Positions 53,315-62,271 of a stretch of 64,000 nucleotides of DNA are shown one piece after another. Location of the stretch: NCBI GenBank assembly GCA_963795415.1, contig CAWCHQ010000001.1, forward strand, positions 1,240,001 through 1,304,000, in the 5' to 3' direction. Numbering within the stretch: position 1 is the stretch's first letter; each line of letters opens with the position of its first letter. The DNA is from CAVSUZ01 sp963795415 (GTDB lineage Bacteria; Pseudomonadota; Alphaproteobacteria; Acetobacterales; Acetobacteraceae). The notes beneath the pieces are model-generated. The model worked only from the letters and a program-made list of their open reading frames with translations, was not told where the DNA came from and did not search any database. The translations under genes were made by a program, and so were the position numbers.

Positions 53315-54395
53315 GCTGGGTTACTCCATGAGCCAGCCAGGCGCGGGCCCGCGGCAGGCGTGGGATGCGCAGTGCCAGGCCCACGACGACGCCGAGCATT
53401 CCGGCCATTGCGGACACATCAAGCCAAGAGAGGGAGCGGTCCGCCGCCGGCACCACCAGCCACCAGGCGCGCGGCACCTCTGCCGCCATGAGCAGAAAGG
53501 AGACGAGAAGCATGGCGCGGCGGGAGCCTTGCACCTGTGGCCAGAGCAAGAGCAGGAACGGAACGGCGAAATGCGTTGCGAAGGTGATGCAGGCGACGAT
53601 GCCCCAGCCATGTTCGGATCGCGCGACGTACCACGGTGCATCGGCGGCGAGATCGGAATTCCACACGATCAGCAGCTGCATGAAGACGAAGTAGCCCCAC
53701 AGCACCAGCAGGCCGAGAAGCAGCTTGCCCAGGTCCTCGGTCGCGCGTGGGCCAGGGTCGGAGATCGCCAAAGTGAAGAACGTTGCAACCGAAAGCGCCA
53801 GCAGGACCGCTTCGCCGGCCATGATCATGCCGTAAATGCTGGAATTGAAGTGCGGATCGAGCGACAGCGTCGCGTCGAACCCGGCGAAGGTGCTGCTCAG
53901 CATTAGGGCAATCAGCCCGAACGGAGCCAACCGGTAGAGCGCGGCATCAGGGAAAGGCTGGCGCAGCGCGCGCAAGATCAACGCCCCGATACCAAGCCAC
54001 AACGCCAGGTACAGCACGCCGCGGCCGCAGAAGAAGGGGACGTTCAGATAACTGGTGTTGCCCAGGTCGCGCGCGATCTCTGGGCGCCCCCACGGATACA
54101 GTCCGTGCAGCACCGGCAGCAGCGGCACGACGGCGATCACCAGCAGCGGCAGGGTCATCACGCCGATTGCGAGTTGCGGGCGCACCGCATATCCCCAGCG
54201 GCCGCCGGTAATGGAGTGGATCAGCAGCAGCGCCATGCTGCCGAGTGGCCAGCCGACCCAGCACGACACTGCCGCCAGCCACGCATGCGGAAACAAATGT
54301 GGCGTGACGATCCAGCCGATAATCGACGCGAGCAGCCCAACCGCTCCGACGACCCACGCAACGCGTTCCACCTGTTCCATGCGCTCGGCCGTCAT
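53307..54395 (-). CDS. actF: ActF, membrane subunit of alternative complex III
   Basis: 362 residues with about ten transmembrane helices (for example ERVAWVVGAVGLLASIIGWIV and IGVMTLPLLVIAVVPLLPVL). It is the smaller quinol-side membrane subunit of ACIII, paired with ActC. Start and end overlap the neighbouring genes by 4-8 bp. Assignment rests on size, topology and place after actE. Confidence 0.9.
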   Translation of the reverse strand: MTAERMEQVERVAWVVGAVGLLASIIGWIVTPHLFPHAWLAAVSCWVGWPLGSMALLLIHSITGGRWGYAVRPQLAIGVMTLPLLVIAVVPLLPVLHGLYPWGRPEIARDLGNTSYLNVPFFCGRGVLYLALWLGIGALILRALRQPFPDAALYRLAPFGLIALMLSSTFAGFDATLSLDPHFNSSIYGMIMAGEAVLLALSVATFFTLAISDPGPRATEDLGKLLLGLLVLWGYFVFMQLLIVWNSDLAADAPWYVARSEHGWGIVACITFATHFAVPFLLLLWPQVQGSRRAMLLVSFLLMAAEVPRAWWLVVPAADRSLSWLDVSAMAGMLGVVVGLALRIPRLPRARAWLAHGVTQHG

Positions 54396-54970
54396 GGCAG
54401 CTTGCTCCGCTCGTCCGGCGTGAGATCGCTGAGCATAGTACGCCGGCTGAGCTGCAGTGCCCGGATATAAGCGGCGATGGCCCAGCGATCCGCCGCCAGC
54501 ACCCGGTCGGCGTAGGAATACATCACGCCATGGCCATTAGTGATCACGTCGTAGAAGTATTGCGGCGGAGCGTCGCGTAGACGTTGTTCCTCGTAATCAG
54601 GCGGGTGCGGGAAGCCGCGCTGCACGATCATGCCGTTGCCGTCGCCCAGCTCGGAATGACAGGGTGTGCAATAGATGTGGAATTGCAAGCGGCCGCGCTG
54701 CAGCAGCGCCAATGTCACGGGGGGCGCCGTGACGGGCTTTTCCTTGTATTGCACGACTCCTTCGGGCCGCTGGGCCGGGCCGACCGCTGGGGAATACTGC
54801 TTCTGGCGGGGCTGGGTGCTCATGTCGTCGCAGCCGCCGAGCAGCATCACCATCCCGAGCGCCAGGACCAGCCCCGGCCTCACGCCGGCCAGCCCCCCGG
54901 CTGACCGGTATTGAGTTTTTGTTTTGCGCGCAGCCGCCCCACCAACCCTGCGCACGATACCGCTTCGCAT
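54392..54970 (-). CDS. actE: ActE, monohaem cytochrome c of alternative complex III
   Basis: 192 residues. A lipobox (MVMLLGGC, Cys near residue 47) suggests a lipid-anchored cytochrome. One haem motif CTPCH is followed by PPDYEEQRLRDAPP and a Met-rich helix region that fits an axial Met ligand. The 35-bp dispersed element (54921-54955) encodes about residues 6-16, lengthening the leader compared with relatives; a start nearer the lipobox is also possible. Confidence 0.88.
   Translation of the reverse strand: MRSGIVRRVGGAAARKTKTQYRSAGGLAGVRPGLVLALGMVMLLGGCDDMSTQPRQKQYSPAVGPAQRPEGVVQYKEKPVTAPPVTLALLQRGRLQFHIYCTPCHSELGDGNGMIVQRGFPHPPDYEEQRLRDAPPQYFYDVITNGHGVMYSYADRVLAADRWAIAAYIRALQLSRRTMLSDLTPDERSKLP
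54921..54955. repeat. 35-bp dispersed element overlapping the actE 5' end (copy 2)
   Basis: It matches 28625-28659 at 30 of 35 positions in the same orientation relative to the gene, sharing GCCGCCCCACCAACCC. Here it lies within the N-terminal leader of ActE. Confidence 0.65.
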
Positions 54971-54995
54971 GAGTCAAGGCTCATACTGCACGGTA

Positions 54996-55526
54996 TCACG
55001 CCGGCACCTCCTGCAGTTCTCGCGCCAGATGCTCCACCGACAGCGGCTGGAGAGAGTCAATGATCTGGCGTGCTTGCGCCAGCTCCCTGTGGTCCTCGCT
55101 CTGCACCGCTACGACCCATTCGGCCCGCATCGCCTGCCGCAGGGCAGCGCATTCGTCCACCGGATCCCACAGGCGTGGCAATCCATTAATTATAAAGTAG
55201 CCGAAGAAACCAGTGGTCACAGCGAAGAGCACGCCGATCTCGAATGCGATGGGCACGAAGGCTGGCCAGGAGAATGCCGGCCGGCCGCCGACATTGACTG
55301 GCCAGTTCAGCACGTCGGCGTAGGTTTCCAGCGCGTACATTCCGGCCGCGCCGATCATGCCGGCGATGAAGATTATCAGCGGGAGCGGCGAGCCGGTGCC
55401 CTTTTCGTCCGCCGACAGCGCCTTCGGCGTGTAGGTTTCGATGCCACTGATGCCGGCCCCGCGCAGCCGGGCCAGCACCTCCTCCAACCGCTCTTGGGTA
55501 TCGAATGCCGCGACCACTGCGCTCAT
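54996..55526 (-). CDS. actD: ActD (DUF3341) subunit of alternative complex III
   Basis: 176 residues: a cytoplasmic ferredoxin-like fold at the N-terminus (AVVAAFDTQERLEEVLARLRGAG) followed by two helices (LPLIIFIAGMIGAAGMYAL and FVPIAFEIGVLFAVTTGFFGYF). This is DUF3341, seen almost only in ACIII loci. The start overlaps actC by 4 bp; the stop is 25 bp before actE. Confidence 0.92.
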   Translation of the reverse strand: MSAVVAAFDTQERLEEVLARLRGAGISGIETYTPKALSADEKGTGSPLPLIIFIAGMIGAAGMYALETYADVLNWPVNVGGRPAFSWPAFVPIAFEIGVLFAVTTGFFGYFIINGLPRLWDPVDECAALRQAMRAEWVVAVQSEDHRELAQARQIIDSLQPLSVEHLARELQEVPA

Positions 55527-56905
55527 GGCTGATGCTTCTGCAGCAGGCCGCGCATCTCTGACATCGAAATCAGCGGCACCAGGCGCACGATAAGCAGCAT
55601 GCTGAAGAAGAAGAATCCAACGCTGCCGACCAGCGTCGCGAGGTCCCAGTAGGTTCCATGGAAATTACCCCAGGCCGAGGGCAGGTGCGTCCGGTGCAGG
55701 CTGGTCACGACGATCTCGTAGCGCTCGAACCACATACCGATGATCACGCCAATCGAGACGATCAGCACGACGACCTGGTTCATGCGCATGGAGCGCAGCC
55801 ACATCAGCTGCGGCAGCAGGACGTTTAAGGCAATGGTGCACCAATACACGTAGAGGTACATGCCCGTGGTGCGCGCGGCGAACATGGTGCGGTCGGCGAT
55901 CTCGGCGCCGTACCAGGTGGTGAAGGCGTCCATGATATACGCGTAGCAAAGCGCCAGGCTGCTGGTGGCCATCAGCCGGCACAGCACGTCGAGGTGCCGC
56001 CCGGTGATCAGTTGCTCCAGCCGCATCAGCCGCCGTAGCGGGATGATCAGGATGATCACCATGGCGAAACCGGACAAGAAGGCGCCGAAGATGAAGAATG
56101 GCGGGAACTGCGTGGAATGCCAGCCCACCGTGGCCCCTCCGGCGAAGTCCAGGCCCACGATGCTGTGCACGGAGCAGACCAGCGCCGCCATGATCGCCGC
56201 CAGAATGGCGTAAGTCCCGTGCCAGTGCCGCCATTGCTTGCTCGTGCCGCGGAAGCCGAACGCCAGCACGCCGTAGAACACTTGTTTGCCGCGGGTACGA
56301 GCACGGTCGCGCAGGCTCGCCATGTCAGGCACCAGGCCGAGATACCAGAACAGGATCGAGGCCGTAACGTAGGTCAAGATGGCGTAGAAATCCCACAGCA
56401 ACGGACTGCGCCACTGCGGCCAGTAGCCCATCGTATTCGGGTACGGGAACAGCCAGTAGAACAGCCACGGCCGTCCGAGATGCAGGATCGGGAACAAGCC
56501 GGCGCAGGCGGCGGCACACAGCGTCATTGATTTGGCGATGCGGTTGGTTGCCGTGCGCCATTCCACACGGCATAGAAAAAACAGCGCGGAGATGAACGTG
56601 CCGCCGGAGGCGATGGCGATCCACCACACGTATTCGATTATGGCGAACCCCCACATCACTGGCCAATCCACGCCCCAGATGCCGATCCCGGCGTAGAACA
56701 ACCAGATGATGGAGCCGAACAGCACCAGTGTAAGAAAGCCGGCCGGCAGCATAGCCAGCCACCACCATATGAAAGCGCGTTCGCGCAGCGCCAGCGCGCA
56801 GATCCGATCAGTCATCGAGCCGAGCGTCAGTCCGGGCAGGACAATCGGGTCGCTGATGCGCGGCCGCGCCTTGCCGGCCAGCGGCTCCTCGGCAATGTCG
56901 CTCAC
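55523..56905 (-). CDS. actC: ActC, NrfD-like quinol-binding membrane subunit
   Basis: 460 residues with ten hydrophobic helices of the NrfD/PsrC family (FIWWWLAMLPAGFLTLVLFGSI near residue 45; FAIIEYVWWIAIASGGTFISALF). It carries the main quinol site and passes electrons to ActB on the periplasmic face. Start overlaps the actB stop by 4 bp. Confidence 0.94.
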   Translation of the reverse strand: MSDIAEEPLAGKARPRISDPIVLPGLTLGSMTDRICALALRERAFIWWWLAMLPAGFLTLVLFGSIIWLFYAGIGIWGVDWPVMWGFAIIEYVWWIAIASGGTFISALFFLCRVEWRTATNRIAKSMTLCAAACAGLFPILHLGRPWLFYWLFPYPNTMGYWPQWRSPLLWDFYAILTYVTASILFWYLGLVPDMASLRDRARTRGKQVFYGVLAFGFRGTSKQWRHWHGTYAILAAIMAALVCSVHSIVGLDFAGGATVGWHSTQFPPFFIFGAFLSGFAMVIILIIPLRRLMRLEQLITGRHLDVLCRLMATSSLALCYAYIMDAFTTWYGAEIADRTMFAARTTGMYLYVYWCTIALNVLLPQLMWLRSMRMNQVVVLIVSIGVIIGMWFERYEIVVTSLHRTHLPSAWGNFHGTYWDLATLVGSVGFFFFSMLLIVRLVPLISMSEMRGLLQKHQP

Positions 56906-59811
56906 GCGCTGGTCTCCGATATCTTCGGGTTGGGATTACTTACCCGGGCCTCATACGTGGTGCGCGGATGCGTGTGCTGATCTTCCAGCAACGCATAATC
57001 GAGCGGGCTTTGCTTGCGCTTCGCCACGTCGCTCGACGGGTTGGATTTGTCGCCGAACGTGAACGCCCGGGTAGGACAGGCGGCCTGACAGGCGGTGCGA
57101 ACCTCCTGCGGCCCGACCGGACGGTTTTCGCGGTCGGCAGCGATGCGGGCCGCCGCGATGCGCTGCAGGCAGTAGCTGCATTTCTCCATCACCCCCCGCG
57201 CGCGCACCGTCACATTGGGGTTCCACGAAACCGCCGGCCGGCGCTGTTCATCGGCGAAGGCAAAGAAGTTGAAGCGGCGCACCTTGTACGGGCAGTTGTT
57301 TGAGCAGAACCGCGTGCCGATGCAACGGTTGTAAACCATCACGTTCAGGCCCTCTGAATCGGTTACCGTCGCACCGACCGGACACACCAGTTCGCAGGGC
57401 GCCTTTTCACAGTGCATGCAGAGCATCGGCTGGAAGTAGGTGTCCGGCGCGTCCACCGTGCCTTCGTAATATCGGTCAATGCGCAGCCAGTGCATCTCCC
57501 GCTCTCGTTCCACCTCCGCCTTTCCAACGGTGGGGATATTGTTTTCCGCCTGGCAGGCGATCACGCACGCGTTGCAGCCGATACAGGCGTTCAGATCGAC
57601 GCTCATTGCCCAGGCGGCGGGGCCCGGCGGCCTACGGTGATAAATCTCTGGGCGCTCGGGGCTCTTGGCGAAGGTTGGGCGCTCGAGGAACTCCTGCAGA
57701 GTGGCGTGCTTCACGATGTGGGTCACGTCGGGAAAGAGCAGGTTGTGGTAGATCGTACTGGCGAGTTCGTAGCGGCCCTCGGCCTTGGTCACCGTCGCCG
57801 CCATGCCGCGGCCGGTCAGCGGATAGAAGTCGAACCCGGCGTCGTGCCCGGCGCCCGCGGCAACGTGGCGTCCGTTGCCGCACCACGCCACCACTACGTC
57901 GGATGCCTGGCCCGGTTGCATCCATACCGGTGCCGTCAGGCGCGCGTTCCCGATGGTAATTTCCACCATGTCGGCGTTGCCGAGGTGAAGCGAGTTGGCC
58001 AGCGCCGGCGGGATCAGCAGCGGGTTGTCCCAGGTCATCTTGTTCAGCGGCCGCGGAAGCTCCTGCAGCCAGGGATTGTTGGCGTATCGCCCATCCGAGA
58101 TCGAAGGGTCGGGGCGGAACAGGATCTGCAGTCCAGATGCAGGGTCCTGGAGGGGGATGCGGCCGGCCTCCGGCCGCAGTTGCGCCAGGGATTTTGCGCT
58201 TGCCGTGTTCGCCACCACGCCGGCTGCCAGCGAGTCGTGCCAGATGCGGTTGAAGTCCGACCCTGCCTGCTTCCGCCAGGTTTCCTGTACGAGAGTGAGC
58301 GCCGTGCCGGCGAAGGGGTTGGCGAACATCGCCACCATCTCCGCCGCGGCAACCCCGTTGTACAGGGGCAGCGACTGGGGCTGCATAATAGTCGCTGTGC
58401 CGTCGTGGCCGCGCGCATCGTCCCAGCTCTCCCACGGGTGAGTCATCGGCGCGAGCCAACTCGCGAGCTGCCCCGTCTCATTTGGTTCGCGCGCCAGCGC
58501 GAAGCTGGTCGCCACCTTCTGCAACGCCTCGACAAAGTCGAGCGAGCCGGGTGCCGTGAAGACGGGGTTGGTGTCCACAATCAGCAGCGTGCTCACCTTG
58601 CTGGCGTGCATGTCGGCTGCCAATTCGGCAAGTGAGTCGCCCTGCAAGCGCGGGTCGTACGCCACCGGCACAATCAGGTCGTATGTGCGGCCGCGCCCCC
58701 CCAGGGCTTCGTTCATCGCATGCACCAGCCCTTGCACTTCCGCCGGCTGATTGGGCCCGGCACTGATGAACGCACGCCCCTGATGTGCCTTCAAGTCGGC
58801 GACCACCTCCGTGACCCACTTAGGCGCGTTGGTCACGGGTGCGCCCCCCATTATGCCGGCCGCGAGCGCTGTGATGATGCGATGCATTTCCCGAGGCCCG
58901 GCGATGAATTGGTGATCCGCCACGGAACCGAGCAGGGTCGGCGCCGGCTCGACGGCATAGACGCGGCTCATTGTTTGTGTGCGAGTCGGATTGCGCCGGC
59001 TGGCGAAATCGCGCGCGAAGCGAACCCATCCCGGCGCGTCCTCGATCAGATTGCTATCGATGCCAACGATCACATCCGCCTGCTCCAGGTGCGGCAGCAC
59101 ATCGAGAGGCTGGCCATAAGCGATCTGTGCGCCCTGCAGCGCGCTGTCTCGGTTGAACGGCTCCCACTGATGCCAGCGTGCCGCGGGATAGGCATGCAGC
59201 AAGGCATCGATCTGCGCGGCAAGCGTGGGCGATGTGACTGTGCCGGTCAGCAGCCGGAATCCCTCGCCCTTCGTTTCGGTCAGGCGCGACCGGGCGCCGC
59301 TGATGGCGGTAAGCAGGTGCTGTCGGTCGGACAACTCGCCGCGCTGGTTTACCTGCATTTCGCGCTGTGGGTCGTAGAAGCTCAGGACCTCGGCCTGGGC
59401 GAAGGCGCTGGTCGCGCCAAGGCTCGAGGGATGCCCGAGATTGCCTTCCACCTTGATGGGCCGGCCCATTTGGTGCGTCACCACGGTGCCCATCGCGTAT
59501 CCGGCGTGCACGTGCGCCGTTGCGTAGTGATCGGGCTGACCCGGCACCAGCCCGGGCGGCACGCGCACCGCAGGGATCAGCACGCCTCCCGGCTCTCCGG
59601 CGTAGCAGCCGGCAAGTCCGCCCATCGCCAGTGCGGCGCCCAACAATCGCAGCGCCTGACGCCGTCCATGCGGCGAGGGGCCTAGCGCCGCGAGCGCCTC
59701 CCCCAACGACGGAAACTCCTGCGCCGCGTGTTCCAAGAACGCCGGATCGCCCGCCAGTTCCTCGACGCTGCGCCATTGCCGCTTCGGCTGGCGCGCGCTC
59801 ACCGGTGGCAC
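56902..59811 (-). CDS. actB: ActB, fused molybdopterin-like and iron-sulfur subunit
   Basis: 969 residues. The Tat-type leader with lipobox is GRRQALRLLGAALAMGGLAGC. Residues about 60-740 are a molybdopterin oxidoreductase fold that lacks the N-terminal Cys cluster. The C-terminal 230 residues carry a four-cluster ferredoxin domain (CIGCNACVIACQ, CMHCEKAPCELVCP, CIGTRFCSNNCP, CSYCLQRI...CQAACP), one arranged for a 3Fe-4S centre. This fusion is the signature of ACIII. The start overlaps the actA end by 13 bp. Confidence 0.95.
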   Translation of the reverse strand: MPPVSARQPKRQWRSVEELAGDPAFLEHAAQEFPSLGEALAALGPSPHGRRQALRLLGAALAMGGLAGCYAGEPGGVLIPAVRVPPGLVPGQPDHYATAHVHAGYAMGTVVTHQMGRPIKVEGNLGHPSSLGATSAFAQAEVLSFYDPQREMQVNQRGELSDRQHLLTAISGARSRLTETKGEGFRLLTGTVTSPTLAAQIDALLHAYPAARWHQWEPFNRDSALQGAQIAYGQPLDVLPHLEQADVIVGIDSNLIEDAPGWVRFARDFASRRNPTRTQTMSRVYAVEPAPTLLGSVADHQFIAGPREMHRIITALAAGIMGGAPVTNAPKWVTEVVADLKAHQGRAFISAGPNQPAEVQGLVHAMNEALGGRGRTYDLIVPVAYDPRLQGDSLAELAADMHASKVSTLLIVDTNPVFTAPGSLDFVEALQKVATSFALAREPNETGQLASWLAPMTHPWESWDDARGHDGTATIMQPQSLPLYNGVAAAEMVAMFANPFAGTALTLVQETWRKQAGSDFNRIWHDSLAAGVVANTASAKSLAQLRPEAGRIPLQDPASGLQILFRPDPSISDGRYANNPWLQELPRPLNKMTWDNPLLIPPALANSLHLGNADMVEITIGNARLTAPVWMQPGQASDVVVAWCGNGRHVAAGAGHDAGFDFYPLTGRGMAATVTKAEGRYELASTIYHNLLFPDVTHIVKHATLQEFLERPTFAKSPERPEIYHRRPPGPAAWAMSVDLNACIGCNACVIACQAENNIPTVGKAEVEREREMHWLRIDRYYEGTVDAPDTYFQPMLCMHCEKAPCELVCPVGATVTDSEGLNVMVYNRCIGTRFCSNNCPYKVRRFNFFAFADEQRRPAVSWNPNVTVRARGVMEKCSYCLQRIAAARIAADRENRPVGPQEVRTACQAACPTRAFTFGDKSNPSSDVAKRKQSPLDYALLEDQHTHPRTTYEARVSNPNPKISETSA

Positions 59812-60464
59812 ACCGAGCAGTCCAGCAGGTCGCGATTTGGCACATGATATTGCGCGAGCAGCGCCTTAGGTGAGGGCGTTTGCGGCGTGCGCTTCCACTC
59901 TGTGTTGTAAATCTGATCGGCCGGCCGCAGGCGCGGTCCAGGGTTGGCATGGCAATCGATGCAGAATGTCATCGTCATATTTTTTGCCTTGTAAGTCAGA
60001 TCCATCTGATCCACGGCGCCGTGACACTCCGAGCAGCCGACGCCCTTGGAGATGTGAATCGCGTGGTTGAAGAACACGTAGTCAGGCAGATTGGTCACGC
60101 GGTTCCAGACCAACGGCGTATTGTTTGCCAGGCTGTCGCGCACCGGTGCCAGGATCCGGGCGTTGGTCCAGATCTGCGAATGACACGTCATGCAGACATG
60201 GGTGGGAGGCATGCTACCCATCGCCGCGTTTTCGATCTCGATGTGGCAGAACCGGCAATCCAGCCCCAGGCCAGCCACGTGATGCCGGTGGCTGAAGGGC
60301 ACAACCTGATCAACCGTCCAGAAATCGTTGCGTCGGTAATCGGTGCGGGGATAGCCCCACCACCAGCCGATACCGGCCAATATCATGCCGATTGTCGCAG
60401 CCACCCCCAGTTTTGCCGCCAAATTCGCCCCAGGCTTGAAAACCGCTGCCATCCCGCCCCACAC
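59799..60464 (-). CDS. actA: ActA, pentahaem cytochrome c of alternative complex III
   Basis: Up to 221 residues (217 from ATG 60452, the more likely start). One transmembrane helix (KLGVAATIGMILAGIGWWWGY) anchors it; five CxxCH motifs follow in order: CRFCH, CMTCH, CSECH, CIDCH, CSVCH. This haem count is typical of ActA. First gene of the operon, with 149 bp to the divergent ku gene that should hold the operon promoter. Confidence 0.95.
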   Translation of the reverse strand: MWGGMAAVFKPGANLAAKLGVAATIGMILAGIGWWWGYPRTDYRRNDFWTVDQVVPFSHRHHVAGLGLDCRFCHIEIENAAMGSMPPTHVCMTCHSQIWTNARILAPVRDSLANNTPLVWNRVTNLPDYVFFNHAIHISKGVGCSECHGAVDQMDLTYKAKNMTMTFCIDCHANPGPRLRPADQIYNTEWKRTPQTPSPKALLAQYHVPNRDLLDCSVCHR

Positions 60465-60613
60465 GTGCCGCGTGCGATATCAACCATCCAAACCGGGGTT
60501 TCGGGACTCAAACGGGCGTGATAGTAATGACAGATGCTTGTGCGCTACCAAGGCATCCGCCGAACCGGAGCGTCCATAGGCACGTTTTAGTGTGTTTGCG
60601 AAGGAAACCCGCG

Positions 60614-61492
60614 ATGGCCTCACGCCCTATCTGGCGCGGACATCTCCGTCTCGCCCTCGTCTCTTGCCCGATCGCATTACACACGGTCCACCGCGCGAGC
60701 GGCGATCTGCATTTCCACTATATCAATCCGGAAACGGGCAACAGAATCCGGATGGTGACCCAGGACGCCGAAACAGGCGAAGAGCTTTCACGCGGAGACC
60801 TCGCTCGCGGCTTCGAATTCGAAAAGGACCGTTACGTGTTGCTCGACCCGGAGGATTTCGAGCGGGCGCGCATCGAGTCCTCTAGTGTGCTCACGATCGA
60901 GAAATTCGTGGATATGGATGAGATTCCGCCCATCTATTTCGACGCAAGCTACTACGTTGCGCCGGATGGGGAGGCGGGGCAGGATGTTTATGCCGTCTTG
61001 CGCGATGCAATCCGGGACACCGGGAAGGCGGCGCTCTCACGCGTGGTGCTGTCACGACGGGAAAGACCGGTTGCTATCCTGACGATGGATGGCGGGCTGG
61101 TGCTGCACACGCTCCATGAAAAGCGGGACATCTATGACGCCAAGCCCCTTTTCGAACCCATCGCGGGGGAAAAACCTGATCCTGAAATGGTAAAACTTGC
61201 TGAACAGCTGATCGAGCGTCAGGTGGCGCAGTTCACGCCCTCCGATATGGAAGACCGCTATGAGGCCCGGCTGAGGGAAGTGATCGAAGCGAAGCTGAAA
61301 GGTCAAGGCATTCAAGCTCCGCCGCAGGAACCGGCACGCCGCGATAACGTGGTTGACCTGATGGGGGCGCTGAAAGCGAGCCTCGGGCGCGCCGCCAGCA
61401 GCGCTGAAAAAACGCCGGTGCCGGCCAATGAAGCGAAGCGCGCTCCAAGGGCCGCCGCCGCCCGCAACCGGGCCCCGCGAAAGCGAGCGTGA
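60614..61492 (+). CDS. ku: Ku, bacterial non-homologous end-joining DNA-binding protein
   Basis: 292 residues. The Ku core (WRGHLRLALVSCPIALH, FHYINPETGNRIRM, VAILTMDGGLVLHTLHE) is followed by a basic, Ala/Arg-rich tail (ending NRAPRKRA) that typically binds DNA ends. ATG 60614 with AAGGAAA upstream is chosen; a longer in-frame start at 60518 is not family-like. LigD is not in the window. Confidence 0.95.
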   Translation: MASRPIWRGHLRLALVSCPIALHTVHRASGDLHFHYINPETGNRIRMVTQDAETGEELSRGDLARGFEFEKDRYVLLDPEDFERARIESSSVLTIEKFVDMDEIPPIYFDASYYVAPDGEAGQDVYAVLRDAIRDTGKAALSRVVLSRRERPVAILTMDGGLVLHTLHEKRDIYDAKPLFEPIAGEKPDPEMVKLAEQLIERQVAQFTPSDMEDRYEARLREVIEAKLKGQGIQAPPQEPARRDNVVDLMGALKASLGRAASSAEKTPVPANEAKRAPRAAAARNRAPRKRA

Positions 61493-61649
61493 TCACGCTC
61501 GCGCGAGCCACGCGGGTTTCACGCTCATTCGTTGGCCTGCCTTATTGCGCCCTGCCGCGGAATGCATCAGGTCCGAAATCAAGCCCTGCTGGCGGAAAAC
61601 CTCGGGGTGCTGGCGCTTGTTCGATCGAACGTCCACACAGGAGTGAGGA

Positions 61650-62180
61650 ATGGTCAAGCTACGCGACTTCGCCACTGCCATGGCGATCAGTGCTCTGCTC
61701 GGAGTGACGGGATGCTCCGCTTTGGGCATCGGCGGCTCTAATGAGCAAACGGCCGCCGCCCAGCCGGCGCCTCCTCCGGCTCCTCCACCCGCTCCAGCGC
61801 CGCCGCCGCAGAATGTGGAGCTGACCAGGAGCCTGGTTCGCCAAGTGCAAGGCGTGCTGCGCGACAACCATCTCTATAGCGGGCACCTGGATGGCGTTTG
61901 GGGTCCAAAGACCGAGAGCGGCGTAACGCAGTTCCAGCAGAAGAACAACCTCGAAGCCACCGGCAAAATCGATGGGCCGACGCTGCAGGCGATGAATCTC
62001 GGCAATGAGGGAGCCAGCGCCGGTATGGGCGGCAACATGGGTGCCGCCGGCAGCAACATGAACACGGGCACCAGCGGCGGCACAGGTGCCGGCGGCAGCA
62101 TGAATACCAGTGGCGGAAGCGCTGGCGGAGCCGCCGGTGGTGCGGCCGGCACTGGAAATGGCGGAACGACCTCGCAATAG
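61650..62180 (+). CDS. Peptidoglycan-binding domain lipoprotein with Gly-rich tail
   Basis: 176 residues. A lipobox (SALLGVTGC, Cys at about 22) marks a lipoprotein. A Pro-rich linker leads to a PG_binding_1 domain (VRQVQGVLRDNHLYSGHLDGVWGPKTESGVTQFQQ). The last 60 residues are low-complexity Gly/Ser/Asn/Met. It would bind murein in the periplasm. A good AGGAGTGAGGA site precedes ATG 61650. The 157 bp upstream show no gene. Confidence 0.88.
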   Translation: MVKLRDFATAMAISALLGVTGCSALGIGGSNEQTAAAQPAPPPAPPPAPAPPPQNVELTRSLVRQVQGVLRDNHLYSGHLDGVWGPKTESGVTQFQQKNNLEATGKIDGPTLQAMNLGNEGASAGMGGNMGAAGSNMNTGTSGGTGAGGSMNTSGGSAGGAAGGAAGTGNGGTTSQ

Positions 62181-62271
62181 CTGCCGCTGATTAGTATCCG
62201 GTCGCGGGCGGTCCTGGATCACCAGGGCGCCCGCTTCCAAAATGGCGCCCTTCGCGGCATCAGCACGGTCC

